Source of the DNA: Hyphomonas sp.
GTDB lineage: Bacteria > Pseudomonadota > Alphaproteobacteria > Caulobacterales > Hyphomonadaceae
Assembly (NCBI GenBank): GCA_003486945.1
Contig: DNFL01000260.1
Coordinates: 1-8,147 of the forward strand
DNA: 8,147 nt
Direction of reading: 5' to 3'
Shown one piece after another: positions 1-6,420 of the stretch. The position numbers and the translations under genes were made by a program. The number at the start of each line of letters is the position of its first letter. The first letter of the stretch is position 1. The notes beneath the pieces were generated by a model, which was not told where the DNA came from, did not search any database, and saw nothing but the letters and a program-made list of their open reading frames with translations.

Positions 1-141
1 CATTTTTCCGCCGATATCTTCCACGCCGCTGCCGGTGACAGTCACGGCCTCTGCGGGTTCAGGCGGCGGCGCGGGTAAGGGCGGGGGCTGCGCGCAGCAG
101 GCCGCCAGGAAGATGGCCGGCAGGATGAGGGCGCGTTTCAT
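1..141 (-). CDS. Proline-rich lipoprotein, N-terminal part only
   Basis: This reading frame begins at ATG 141 and stays open for 47 codons to the left edge, so only the N-terminus is visible. It starts with M-K-R, followed by a hydrophobic stretch and a lipobox L12-A13-A14-C15. This predicts cleavage by signal peptidase II and lipid attachment at Cys15. A proline-rich segment follows (residues about 19-29, PPPLPAPPPEP), probably a flexible linker holding the rest of the protein away from the membrane. The start lies only four bases after the stop codon of the TlpA-like gene, so the two are probably co-transcribed and perhaps translationally coupled; I see no strong Shine-Dalgarno sequence of its own. 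The function of the mature domain cannot be read. The frame and lipobox are seen directly; the operon is inferred. Confidence 0.62.
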   Translation of the reverse strand, partial: MKRALILPAIFLAACCAQPPPLPAPPPEPAEAVTVTGSGVEDIGGKM

Positions 142-145
142 ACCG

Positions 146-904
146 TCAGGGTATATCGGAAGGATCTGAAGCGAGAAGGTCGCGCGCCTGCTTTTTCACT
201 TCGGCGACATTCTGCAGGAAGGTCTTGATCGGCTGGTCCTGATCCACCGACAAGTCCGTGCGGAAGCCGCGCACGATACCGTCCGGAGAGACAAGCAGGT
301 AAGTCGGCGTCCAGCTGATCTGCAGCGCCTGCCGGATGCTCGCATCATTGTCGAGCACGACCGGGAAGCTGTAGCCGGCAGACTCGAAATAGGCCTCGAG
401 CGATCCGTACTTCTTGAACAACTCTTCCGGCGATGTGCGCGCTGCGCTCGCGGGCACGTGCAGCGAGACGAAGTCGAGATCCGGGTCCTGCGCAATCGCG
501 CGGGCGAGCGCATCGACATACGGGCCATCACGCACACAGTCGCCGCACCATACGCCCCAGACATCGATCACGGTCCAGCGATTGAGTTCAGCGGAGTTGA
601 ATGTGCTGCCATCCGAGACCGGGGCGGTGAAGGCGGGCAATTTCTGGCCGAGCAGGGCGTAGTGGAAAGGCCGGTCGTTTGCGTCGCGGGGAACGCCGTC
701 ACCTTTGTTGCCGGCGCCTTCGGGAGCGGCGAGGTTTTCGGTATAGAAGCCGGTTGCTTCGACATCGGTGGTCGCTTCGGTGGCAGTGGAGGCAGGCGTT
801 GGCGACTCCGACACGGACGCGCTGGCAGGCTCCAGCGCCGGCTCGGACGGCCCGCAGGCAGCGAGCAGAAACGCGGCGGCGAGAGCGAACGATGCATGTT
901 TCAT
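146..904 (-). CDS. TlpA/ResA-like thioredoxin-fold lipoprotein
   Basis: The product is a 252-residue envelope-anchored protein with a thioredoxin fold, probably a thiol-disulfide oxidoreductase on the periplasmic side. Residues 1-17 form a lipoprotein signal with lipobox L14-A15-A16-C17. Residues about 18-65 are a low-complexity Ala/Ser/Thr/Pro/Glu linker. The TlpA-like domain covers about 85-235. It has the redox motif W119-C120-G121-D122-C123 after a hydrophobic strand (VIDVWGVW), and the conserved cis-proline is most likely P200 in W-T-P-T-Y. The active-site dipeptide Gly-Asp differs from the more usual Pro-containing pairs and may shift the redox potential. ATG 904 is chosen because it begins a proper lipoprotein signal and is preceded by GGAG eight bases upstream. 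Longer in-frame starts run through the terminator and into the thiolase gene. TlpA-family proteins act in cytochrome c or other periplasmic thiol reduction; the partner here is unknown. Confidence 0.9.
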   Translation of the reverse strand: MKHASFALAAAFLLAACGPSEPALEPASASVSESPTPASTATEATTDVEATGFYTENLAAPEGAGNKGDGVPRDANDRPFHYALLGQKLPAFTAPVSDGSTFNSAELNRWTVIDVWGVWCGDCVRDGPYVDALARAIAQDPDLDFVSLHVPASAARTSPEELFKKYGSLEAYFESAGYSFPVVLDNDASIRQALQISWTPTYLLVSPDGIVRGFRTDLSVDQDQPIKTFLQNVAEVKKQARDLLASDPSDIP

Positions 905-985
905 GGGGCCTGCTCCGATTGTTTCCCGCAGGTTGCCATTCGCGGGTGACCGGAAAAAGGCAGCGCTGCTCAACCGACCCGTAAG

Positions 986-1013
986 CAAAAGGGCGGCCTT
1001 GTGAGCCGCCCTT
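986..1013 (-). terminator. Intrinsic terminator after the thiolase gene
   Basis: A perfect 9-bp inverted repeat (989-997 with 1005-1013, 7-base loop) has a GGGCGGC/GCCGCCC core. Read on the minus strand it is followed directly by TTTT and then GC, giving a short U-tract. It sits about 45 bases past the thiolase stop and ahead of the TlpA-like gene, so that gene probably has its own promoter in 905-985. I could not pick out a convincing -35/-10 pair there. Confidence 0.78.
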
Positions 1014-1028
1014 CGCATTTCTGGCAGT

Positions 1029-1053
1029 ATTTTCCGGCGCGGTGCCGGAAAAT
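1029..1053. repeat. Perfect 10-bp inverted repeat just after the thiolase stop
   Basis: Arms ATTTTCCGGC (1029-1038) and GCCGGAAAAT (1044-1053) flank a 5-base loop. The repeat begins six bases beyond the thiolase stop codon. Neither strand has a U-tract immediately after the hairpin, so it is not a classic intrinsic terminator by itself. It may stabilise the 3' end of the mRNA or act together with the terminator at 986-1013. Confidence 0.6.
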
Positions 1054-1058
1054 CAGGC

Positions 1059-2267
1059 TCAGCTGTAGATTTCGAACAGGCCGGCAGCGCCCTGGCCACC
1101 GCCGATGCACATGGTGACGACGCCCCACTTCGCCTTACGGCGCTGGCCTTCCATCAGGATGGAGCCGGTGCAGCGTGCGCCGGTCATGCCGAACGGGTGA
1201 CCGATGGAGATCGAGCCGCCATTGACGTTGTATTTCGCTGGGTCGATGCCGAGGCGGTCGCGCGAGTAGAGGCACTGCGACGCGAAGGCTTCATTCAGTT
1301 CCCAGAGGTCGATATCGTCAACCTTCAGGCCGTGACGTTCCAGCAGGCGCGGAACGGCGAAGACCGGGCCGATGCCCATCTCATCGGGATCGCAGCCGGC
1401 GACGTTGAAGCCGACAAAACGGCCGAGCGGTTTCAGGCCGCGCTTGGCAGCTTCCTTGGCTTCCATCACGACAACGGCAGCGGCGCCGTCCGACAGCTGG
1501 GAAGCGTTGCCAGCAGTGACGTACTTACCTTCCTTGATGACCATGCCGCCGGAGAAGACGGGCTTCAGGCCGGCGAGGTTCTCATAGGTCGTACCCGGAC
1601 GGTTGCAGTCGTCGCGGTCGACGAGCACTTCCTGCACGGTCTCTTCACCGGTTTCCTTGTTGACGAGTTTCATCTTCGTCTTCAGCGGCACGATTTCCTG
1701 GGCCATGAGGCCAGACTTCTGGAACTCGGCGGTGCGGCGCTGGCTCTCGGCGGAATACTCGTCCTGGTATTCGCGGCTGACCTTGTAGCGCTCGGCCACG
1801 ATCTCGGCGGTTTCGATCATGCTCATCCAGACGGCCGGCCATTTCTGGAACAGGCCTTCCTCAATGATGCGGTGGCGGTTGGTCTTGCCGGAATGGGCGA
1901 CCAGCGAGAGGCTTTCCACACCGCCGCCGATGGCGACCGGGGCGCCTTCATGCACGACCGTGTGCGCTGCGTTGGCGATCGCCTGCAGGCCGGAGGAGCA
2001 GAAACGGTTGATGGTGGCGCCGGCCGTGGAGGACGGGCAACCCGCGGCGAGCGCGATGTTGCGCGCGACGTTCATGCCCGAGGCGCCTTCCGGCTGGGCG
2101 GAGCCGAAGAACACATCTTCGACTGCAGCGGCTTCGACGCCGGCGCGCTCGAGGGCCGCCTTGGTGACATGGCCGCCCATGACGATGGGGTGGGTGTCGT
2201 TCAGACCGCCGCGATGGGTCTTGGTGAGACCGGTGCGGGCATAGGATACGATGACGGCTTCACGCAT
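1059..2267 (-). CDS. Acetyl-CoA C-acyltransferase (thiolase)
   Basis: This 402-residue protein is a full-length thiolase (family length about 390-440). It catalyses CoA-dependent cleavage of 3-ketoacyl-CoA to acetyl-CoA plus a shortened acyl-CoA, or the reverse condensation, in the cytoplasm. The nucleophilic cysteine is C90 in N-R-F-C-S-S-G-L. The N-E-A-F motif is at 325-328, the catalytic histidine is H357 in S-I-G-H-P, and the second catalytic cysteine is C387 in C-I-G-G-G-Q-G. All key residues are intact. ATG 2267 is chosen because it begins the family-typical M-R-E-A-V-I-V and follows a strong GGAGGA at five bases; an upstream in-frame ATG would add 17 basic residues unlike the family. 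Sequence alone does not separate a long-chain degradative enzyme (FadA/FadI type) from a biosynthetic acetoacetyl-CoA thiolase (PhaA type). The acyl-CoA dehydrogenase in the same window favours degradation. Confidence 0.96.
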   Translation of the reverse strand: MREAVIVSYARTGLTKTHRGGLNDTHPIVMGGHVTKAALERAGVEAAAVEDVFFGSAQPEGASGMNVARNIALAAGCPSSTAGATINRFCSSGLQAIANAAHTVVHEGAPVAIGGGVESLSLVAHSGKTNRHRIIEEGLFQKWPAVWMSMIETAEIVAERYKVSREYQDEYSAESQRRTAEFQKSGLMAQEIVPLKTKMKLVNKETGEETVQEVLVDRDDCNRPGTTYENLAGLKPVFSGGMVIKEGKYVTAGNASQLSDGAAAVVVMEAKEAAKRGLKPLGRFVGFNVAGCDPDEMGIGPVFAVPRLLERHGLKVDDIDLWELNEAFASQCLYSRDRLGIDPAKYNVNGGSISIGHPFGMTGARCTGSILMEGQRRKAKWGVVTMCIGGGQGAAGLFEIYS

Positions 2268-2272
2268 GGGCT

Positions 2273-2278
2273 TCCTCC
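2273..2278 (-). promoter_or_regulatory. Ribosome binding site fixing the thiolase start
   Basis: On the minus strand this reads GGAGGA and ends five bases before ATG 2267. It is one of the strongest Shine-Dalgarno matches in the window and decides between the 402-residue protein and the longer open frame that begins at 2318. Confidence 0.8.
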
Positions 2279-2341
2279 GGGAATGTTGGCGCTTGTTGCG
2301 GCGCACCCTAGTGGCCACAGCCGGGCAGCGCCAGACTTCCC

Positions 2342-2351
2342 TTCACGTCAA
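2342..2351 (-). promoter_or_regulatory. Possible -35 element/operator upstream of the thiolase gene
   Basis: The minus strand carries TTGACG (2346-2351), an excellent match to a sigma-70-type -35 box, about 80 bases upstream of the thiolase start. The sequence 17 bases downstream (CTGCCC) is a poor -10. The same bases form a near-palindrome TTGACGTGAA (four of five pairs match), so the site could be an operator. This is inferred from pattern alone. Confidence 0.25.
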
Positions 2352-2371
2352 CTTAAATGTGTCGCAGCGGA

Positions 2372-2400
2372 TTGAAGCAGGCGTTGGACGCCAATAGCAC
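2372..2400 (+). promoter_or_regulatory. Candidate promoter of the S41 peptidase gene
   Basis: TTGAAG (2372-2377) and TAGCAC (2395-2400) are separated by exactly 17 bases and lie about 35 bases before the peptidase start. The spacer contains the small palindrome GGCGT-TGG-ACGCC (2380-2392). The -10 match is only moderate, so this is a tentative call. Confidence 0.3.
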
Positions 2401-2416
2401 TGGGCGTGCAGCCCAG
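2400..2416 (+). repeat. Small hairpin in the S41 leader
   Basis: A perfect 6-bp inverted repeat, CTGGGC and GCCCAG around a 5-base loop, ends four bases before the AGAGGAG ribosome binding site at 2421-2427. If transcription starts near 2407 or earlier, the hairpin would be partly or wholly in the 5' untranslated leader. Confidence 0.4.
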
Positions 2417-2433
2417 CCCGAGAGGAGCCGAAT

Positions 2434-3951
2434 ATGAGCCGAACCATTCTCACGCGCGCCTGCGCCGCGCTGATCACGCTCACTGCCGCCGCCTGCGCCA
2501 CGCGGGAGGCTGAGATTGCCCCGGGCGCAGAACCTGCCGCGCTGTCTGAATGGGGCGCGCACCTGGCGGCTGACGCGCGGGCCATGCACCAGCAGATCTC
2601 CGATAACCATCCGGGCGCCGCGGACCCGTTCAATCCCGGCTTCGCAGCCATCAATGATGCAGCGCTCGCCCGCGCGCTGACCCATGCGCCTCAGGCGGAG
2701 ACGATGGCCGGCTGGTGGTGGGGCCTGCGCGAGTATGCGGCGGCCTTCGATGATGCGCACCTCGAAATCTTCCTGAAGGATCAATCATTCAGCTTCCCTC
2801 AGGAATGGGCGGGTTTCCTGACCACATGGCGCGCCGGAGAGTTTGTCGTTGGTGTCCGTGACGAATCCGCAGTGGACGCGCCGCCTGTGGGGGCACGCTT
2901 GGTGAGCTGCGACGGGGTGGAAGCGCAGGCCTTTGCGGCCGACCGGGTTGGGCGGTTCCGCGGCCGTTGGGAGATGGACGCGCAAAAGCTGACGCAGGCA
3001 CCCTGGCTGTTTCGCGACACCGGGAACCCATGGGCAGCGAAACCGCAGGAATGCGTCTTCGAATCCGGCGGCGAGGCGCAGGCTTACAGGATAAACTGGT
3101 ACCCGCTGACGATCTCGGAGCTCGGTGAGAAGCTTGATGCCATCCGCCCGCCCGTGCGCATCGATGTATATCTGAAAGCCCAGAGCGACGGCGGTTACTG
3201 GATTGCCCTGCCGGATTTCACGGGCAATCCGGACGCGACCCTCTATCCGAAACTGTCCGCGTTGATGGACGAGATTGCGGCGAAGCAGGCGGACCTGCGC
3301 GCCGCGCCCTATGTCGTTCTGGACCTTCGCGACAATGGCGGCGGCTCGTCACGTTGGTCGCAGATCGTTGCCGAGTCACTTTGGGGCGAGGCGTGGATTG
3401 CCGCGCATCCGGTCCCGGCTTCAACATCGGTCGACTGGCGCGCGTCACCGGCCAACCTTGAAGCGCTGGAACCGTATGTCGAACAGTTCCGTGAAGCCGG
3501 TGATCCGGTGATGATCGAATGGATCGAGCAGGTTGTCGGCGGAATCCGCGGGGCGATTGAAGCGGGCGAGCCATATTGGGTGGACGTGAACGACGAGGCG
3601 CAGGAAGCAAAGAGTGAGGCTGGGGCGCCGCCCCAGTCGCTGATGAGCGGAAAGGTCTTTGTGCTGACGGATGCCGCCTGCTTTTCCGCCTGCCTTGATG
3701 CGGTCGATCTTTGGAAGTCAGCGGGCGGGATACAGATCGGGCAGGTGACCGGCGCGGACACGGTCTATATCGAGAACCGCGAGGCTGAACTTGCCAGCGG
3801 CTTTGCAGGCCTTGCCTTGTCCATGAAGGTTTACCGTGGCCGCAGCCGCGGCAACAACGAGCCGCAAGTGCCGGCAATCGTCTATCCGGACAATATCGGC
3901 GATGATACGGCCGTCGAGGCCTGGGTCAGCAATCTCGCCAAAGGCACCTGA
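2434..3951 (+). CDS. S41-family peptidase-like putative lipoprotein
   Basis: The product has 505 residues. An N-terminal signal (1-20) ends in A-A-A-C21, a possible but non-ideal lipobox because position -3 is Ala and not Leu. The S41 (C-terminal-processing/tricorn-type) core is recognisable in the second half. The strand-turn motif is V-L-D297-L-R-D-N-G-G-G304, and the nucleophile region is V-L-T-D-A-A-C416-F-S418-A-C420, with S418 the likely catalytic serine. The lysine of the CtpA-type Ser-Lys dyad is not evident nearby. An upstream D-D-A-H109-L resembles the histidine-bearing D-G-H-T motif of tricorn-like members, so a Ser-His mechanism is possible. I see no clear PDZ domain. ATG 2434 follows AGAGGAG at six bases. 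It stands alone between a divergent and a convergent gene. The substrate is unknown; it probably acts in the periplasm or at the outer membrane. The family call is firm, the mechanism inferred. Confidence 0.88.
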   Translation: MSRTILTRACAALITLTAAACATREAEIAPGAEPAALSEWGAHLAADARAMHQQISDNHPGAADPFNPGFAAINDAALARALTHAPQAETMAGWWWGLREYAAAFDDAHLEIFLKDQSFSFPQEWAGFLTTWRAGEFVVGVRDESAVDAPPVGARLVSCDGVEAQAFAADRVGRFRGRWEMDAQKLTQAPWLFRDTGNPWAAKPQECVFESGGEAQAYRINWYPLTISELGEKLDAIRPPVRIDVYLKAQSDGGYWIALPDFTGNPDATLYPKLSALMDEIAAKQADLRAAPYVVLDLRDNGGGSSRWSQIVAESLWGEAWIAAHPVPASTSVDWRASPANLEALEPYVEQFREAGDPVMIEWIEQVVGGIRGAIEAGEPYWVDVNDEAQEAKSEAGAPPQSLMSGKVFVLTDAACFSACLDAVDLWKSAGGIQIGQVTGADTVYIENREAELASGFAGLALSMKVYRGRSRGNNEPQVPAIVYPDNIGDDTAVEAWVSNLAKGT

Positions 3952-3952
3952 C

Positions 3953-3987
3953 AAAAAAGCCCGCCGGGCGGCCGGCGGGCTTCTTTA
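3953..3987. terminator. Bidirectional terminator between S41 gene and pckA
   Basis: A perfect 11-bp stem (3957-3967 with 3972-3982) has a 4-base loop and the core GCCCGCCGG/CCGGCGGGC. It is flanked by AAAAAA on the left and TTCTTTATT on the right. It therefore works in both directions: U-rich after the stem for the plus-strand peptidase gene, and U6 for minus-strand pckA. It starts one base after the peptidase stop and lies 28 bases past the pckA stop. Confidence 0.92.
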
Positions 3988-4009
3988 TTGTCTCAGTCTC
4001 TGGCCGGGA

Positions 4010-5602
4010 TCAGGCCGAGACTTTTGATTTCGGCGCGGCGGCCTTCACGGCGTCGTCGACATAAGCTTCGAACTTCTTGAAGTTCGCGACGAACTCGTCG
4101 GCGAGTTTCGCGGCCTGTGCATCATACGCTGCCGGGTCTGCCCAGGTCGAACGCGGGTCGAGGATTTTCGCATCGACGCCCGGCACAGACACGGGCACCA
4201 GGAAGCCGAACGTCTCGTCCTTGCGGAACTGGACATTGTTCAGCGAGCCGTCAAGCGCTGCGTTCAGCAGGGCGCGCGTGGCTTTGATCGGCATGCGGTT
4301 GCCCTGGCCGTAGGGGCCGCCGGTCCAGCCGGTGGAGACCAGCCAGCAATCGACGTTGTAGCGGGCGATCAGCTCGCGCAGCAGATTTCCGTACTCGGAC
4401 GGATGGCGCGGCATGAACGGGCCGCCAAAGCAGGTGGAGAAGGTGGCCGAAGGTTCGGTGACGCCTTTCTCGGTGCCGGCAACGCGCGCGGTGTAGCCCG
4501 AGAGGAAGTGATACATCGCCTGCGCCGGGGTCAGCTTGGCAATCGGCGGCATGATGCCATAGGCGTCCGCCGTCAGCATGATCAGGTTCTTGGGCTGGCC
4601 GCAGCGGCCCGTCAGCGAGGCGTTCGGGATCGCTTCGATCGGATAGGCGCCGCGCGAATTCTCGGCGAGCGCGGCGGAGTCGAGGTCAAGCTCGCGCGTG
4701 GTGGGATCCATCACGACGTTCTCGAGCACAGTGCCCCACTGTTTCGTGGTTGCGTAGATTTCAGGCTCGGCTTCGGCCGACAGCTTGATCATCTTGGCAT
4801 AGCAACCGCCTTCAAAATTGAAGAGGCCGTTTTCCGACCAGCCATGCTCGTCGTCGCCGATCAGCGTGCGCGAAGCATCGGCCGAAAGGGTCGTCTTGCC
4901 GGTGCCCGACAGGCCGAAGAAGATGGCGGCGTCGTCCTTGTCCGAGGTGTTGACCGAGCAATGCATCGGCATCACGCCCTGGTTTGGCAGGAGGTAGTTG
5001 AGGATCGTGAAGACGGATTTCTTCGTCTCGCCGGCATAGGACGTGCCGCCGATGAGGACGAGGCGTTTCGCGAAGTTGACGGCGATCACCGTTTCGCTGC
5101 GGCAGCCATGCTTCGCCGGATCGGCGCGGAAGCTAGGGCAGTTGATGATCGTGAATTCGGTTTTGAAGCCTGCCAGTTCGTCCGTGGTCGGAAGACGCAG
5201 CAGGTGGCGGATGAAGAGGGAGTGCCAGGCGTACTCGGTGACGACCGTTACGGGCAGGCGGTAGTCAAGGTCTGCGCCGCCGAACAGGTCCTGCGAGAAC
5301 ATGTCCTGCTTCGCGATATGGGCTTTAAAGTCCGTCCACAGAGCTTCGAAATGCTCCGGCGACATCGCGGCGTTATTGTCCCACCAGACGGTGTTCTCGG
5401 TCATCGCGTCGCGCACCGTGAACTTGTCCTTGGCGGAGCGGCCCGTGTGCTGGCCGGTTTCGACGACGAGAGCGCCGCCTTTGGCCACGCGCGATTCGCC
5501 CGAAGCGACCGATGTTTCGTAGAGGCGTGCTTCGTTCCAGTTCTTCCGAACGGATTTCGGCTGCACGCCCAGCTCTGCCAGGATTGCTACTGTGTCGCTC
5601 AT
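4010..5602 (-). CDS. pckA: Phosphoenolpyruvate carboxykinase (ATP)
   Basis: This 530-residue cytoplasmic enzyme converts oxaloacetate plus ATP to phosphoenolpyruvate, CO2 and ADP, the committed step of gluconeogenesis from TCA intermediates. It is close to the E. coli length (540). The signatures are complete. [11 protein letters not shown] has K194/K195, and M-H214-C-S is the second metal ligand region. The P-loop is G230-L-S-G-T-G-K236-T237. Kinase-2-like L-I-G-D-D251-E-H-G-W follows. The spacings K195-H214 and K236-D251 equal those of the E. coli enzyme as I recall it (K213-H232, K254-D269). Further on are T-F-S-T-C-F-G-G and [11 protein letters not shown] 5602 is chosen because GAGGG precedes it at about four bases; an in-frame ATG six codons upstream overlaps that site. 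The gene is monocistronic here, with a terminator behind it and a long leader region ahead. Confidence 0.98.
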   Translation of the reverse strand: MSDTVAILAELGVQPKSVRKNWNEARLYETSVASGESRVAKGGALVVETGQHTGRSAKDKFTVRDAMTENTVWWDNNAAMSPEHFEALWTDFKAHIAKQDMFSQDLFGGADLDYRLPVTVVTEYAWHSLFIRHLLRLPTTDELAGFKTEFTIINCPSFRADPAKHGCRSETVIAVNFAKRLVLIGGTSYAGETKKSVFTILNYLLPNQGVMPMHCSVNTSDKDDAAIFFGLSGTGKTTLSADASRTLIGDDEHGWSENGLFNFEGGCYAKMIKLSAEAEPEIYATTKQWGTVLENVVMDPTTRELDLDSAALAENSRGAYPIEAIPNASLTGRCGQPKNLIMLTADAYGIMPPIAKLTPAQAMYHFLSGYTARVAGTEKGVTEPSATFSTCFGGPFMPRHPSEYGNLLRELIARYNVDCWLVSTGWTGGPYGQGNRMPIKATRALLNAALDGSLNNVQFRKDETFGFLVPVSVPGVDAKILDPRSTWADPAAYDAQAAKLADEFVANFKKFEAYVDDAVKAAAPKSKVSA

Positions 5603-5658
5603 TTTACCCTCGTATTGCACCGATCATTCGGCCGCCCCCGGCCTCATCACCTTGCGCC

Positions 5659-5687
5659 CATTAGCGCGCTGGAAGGCGGATTTGCAA
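5659..5687 (-). promoter_or_regulatory. Candidate pckA promoter
   Basis: Read on the minus strand, TTGCAA (5682-5687) and CTAATG (5659-5664) have 17-base spacing. A start here would give a leader of roughly 50 bases before the pckA ATG. The -10 is weak against the consensus, so confidence is low. No better pair was found by eye in 5603-5787. Confidence 0.25.
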
Positions 5688-5709
5688 CAAGCATGCCCAC
5701 GCAAGATTG

Positions 5710-5722
5710 GCTGCGTCGCAGC
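5710..5722. repeat. 13-base palindrome upstream of pckA
   Basis: GCTGCG-T-CGCAGC is a perfect palindrome around one central base. It lies about 108 bases upstream of the pckA start and about 23 bases beyond the candidate -35 box. The position suits a regulator binding site, but nothing in the sequence identifies the regulator. Confidence 0.35.
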
Positions 5723-5784
5723 AATTCAGCGTGATATTTTCAGGCCGCCCGAAATGTACTTCGTTGTCATTCTTGGGGAGCGCT

Positions 5785-5802
5785 AACATGCCGCAGCGTG
5801 TT
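5785..5802. repeat. Imperfect 18-base palindrome in the pckA upstream region
   Basis: AACATGCCGCAGCGTGTT matches its own reverse complement at seven of nine base pairs, with AACA/TGTT ends. It overlaps the start of the doubtful 33-codon ORF. It could be an operator or chance. Confidence 0.25.
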
Positions 5803-5889
5803 CGCGTCTTGAGCAAAAAGTGTGCGATTCCGGGTCAGTGCCTGACTGCTTGCACAAAGCCGGCAACCGCATGCTCCGTGGCAGGATGA
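5788..5889 (+). CDS. Doubtful 33-residue cysteine-rich ORF
   Basis: A short open frame (ATG 5788, TGA 5889) is preceded by GGGGAG (5775-5780) at seven bases, a good ribosome binding site. The predicted peptide is basic and has four cysteines (C12, C18, C22, C29), with no signal peptide or membrane segment. It ends two bases before the stop of the convergent Nudix gene. Against it: only 20 of 33 codons end in G or C, lower than the strongly GC-ending codons of the neighbouring genes, and no convincing promoter or terminator belongs to it. I do not recognise it; it may be an accidental frame in the pckA upstream region. Confidence 0.22.
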   Translation: MPQRVRVLSKKCAIPGQCLTACTKPATACSVAG

Positions 5890-5891
5890 GT

Positions 5892-6308
5892 TTACCTTTC
5901 CCGCCTGGTGCCGCCTGAACGCATCCAGCTTTGCGCGGCCTCGGTCAGCGGGGAGGGCAAAGCGTCCAGCGCGAACCAGCCCCAGCCGCCATGCTTCTCC
6001 GGCTCGAGGACCGACGGCGTGCCGGAGACAATGCGGGCATCGTAAACCGGCGCAATCCAGTGGCGTCCATCGCCGGCGTTGATCGTCTCGGCGATGCAGG
6101 CGAGGCCAAGGATCTCGATCTCGATGCCCAGTTCTTCGGCAATTTCGCGCCGCGCGGTTTCCGCGGCAGGTTCACCGAAATCGATCTTGCCGCCGGGCAA
6201 TCCCCAGGCGCCGGCTTCGGGCTGGCGTAGGCGCTGGATCAGCAACAGGCGACCGTCAGAATCAAGGATGGCTGCACCGCATCCGGCTTCGGGTTTCTGG
6301 TCGGTCAT
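5892..6308 (-). CDS. Nudix hydrolase
   Basis: The product is a 138-residue cytoplasmic hydrolase of nucleoside-diphosphate-linked compounds. The 23-residue Nudix box is complete at residues 40-62: G40, E46, then R54-E55-I-A-E58-E59-L-G61-I62, with the metal-binding glutamates intact. The strand before it (L-L-L-I-Q-R) and W-G-L-P-G-G are typical of the small MutT/ADP-ribose-type members. A W-G-W-F-A-L-D-A-L-P segment near the C-terminus is also common in this group. ATG 6308 is chosen because GGAG precedes it at seven bases; longer in-frame starts run towards the upstream terminator. The substrate cannot be assigned (8-oxo-dGTP, dATP, ADP-ribose or another). I see no clear terminator after it. 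It lies 51 bases downstream of the terminator at 6360-6393, so it probably has its own promoter within a very short space or depends on readthrough. Confidence 0.94.
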   Translation of the reverse strand: MTDQKPEAGCGAAILDSDGRLLLIQRLRQPEAGAWGLPGGKIDFGEPAAETARREIAEELGIEIEILGLACIAETINAGDGRHWIAPVYDARIVSGTPSVLEPEKHGGWGWFALDALPSPLTEAAQSWMRSGGTRRER

Positions 6309-6359
6309 CTGTTCACTCCGGCTCGGGCGGGTGATGTTCGGAGTCAGGACCGGACGCAA

Positions 6360-6393
6360 CAAAAAAGGCCGCCGCGGTGCTTCCGCGACGGCC
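6360..6393 (-). terminator. Intrinsic terminator of the small secreted protein gene
   Basis: Arms at 6367-6377 and 6383-6393 around a 5-base loop form 11 pairs on the minus-strand RNA; ten are Watson-Crick and one is G-U. The U6 tract (AAAAAA on the plus strand, 6361-6366) follows directly. It begins 28 bases after the stop of the upstream gene. Confidence 0.92.
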
Positions 6394-6420
6394 CGAGGAG
6401 AGGCTTGGAGAGATCGAGCC

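Noticed and set aside
905..1099. N-terminal extension of the TlpA-like protein by 65 residues
   Set aside because: It would run through a terminator hairpin and into the thiolase gene and would bury a good lipoprotein signal in the middle of the protein.
2311..2318. GTGGCCAC 8-base palindrome upstream of the thiolase
   Set aside because: Eight-base GC-rich palindromes are expected by chance in such DNA, and it has no special relation to a promoter box.
1197..2375. A 392-codon open frame on the plus strand opposite the thiolase gene
   Set aside because: The thiolase frame has every catalytic motif and a strong ribosome binding site; the opposite frame is Gly/Ala/Asp/Arg-rich with no domain, as expected from GC-rich codon bias.
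4403..5734. A 443-codon open frame on the plus strand opposite pckA
   Set aside because: PckA is unambiguous; the opposite frame is Arg/Gly/Val-rich, shows no recognisable motif and arises from GC-ending codons of pckA.
5834..5846. Hairpin GTCAG-TGC-CTGAC as a terminator for the Nudix gene
   Set aside because: The stem is only five base pairs and the nearest T-run on the minus strand is well away from it, so it lacks terminator form.
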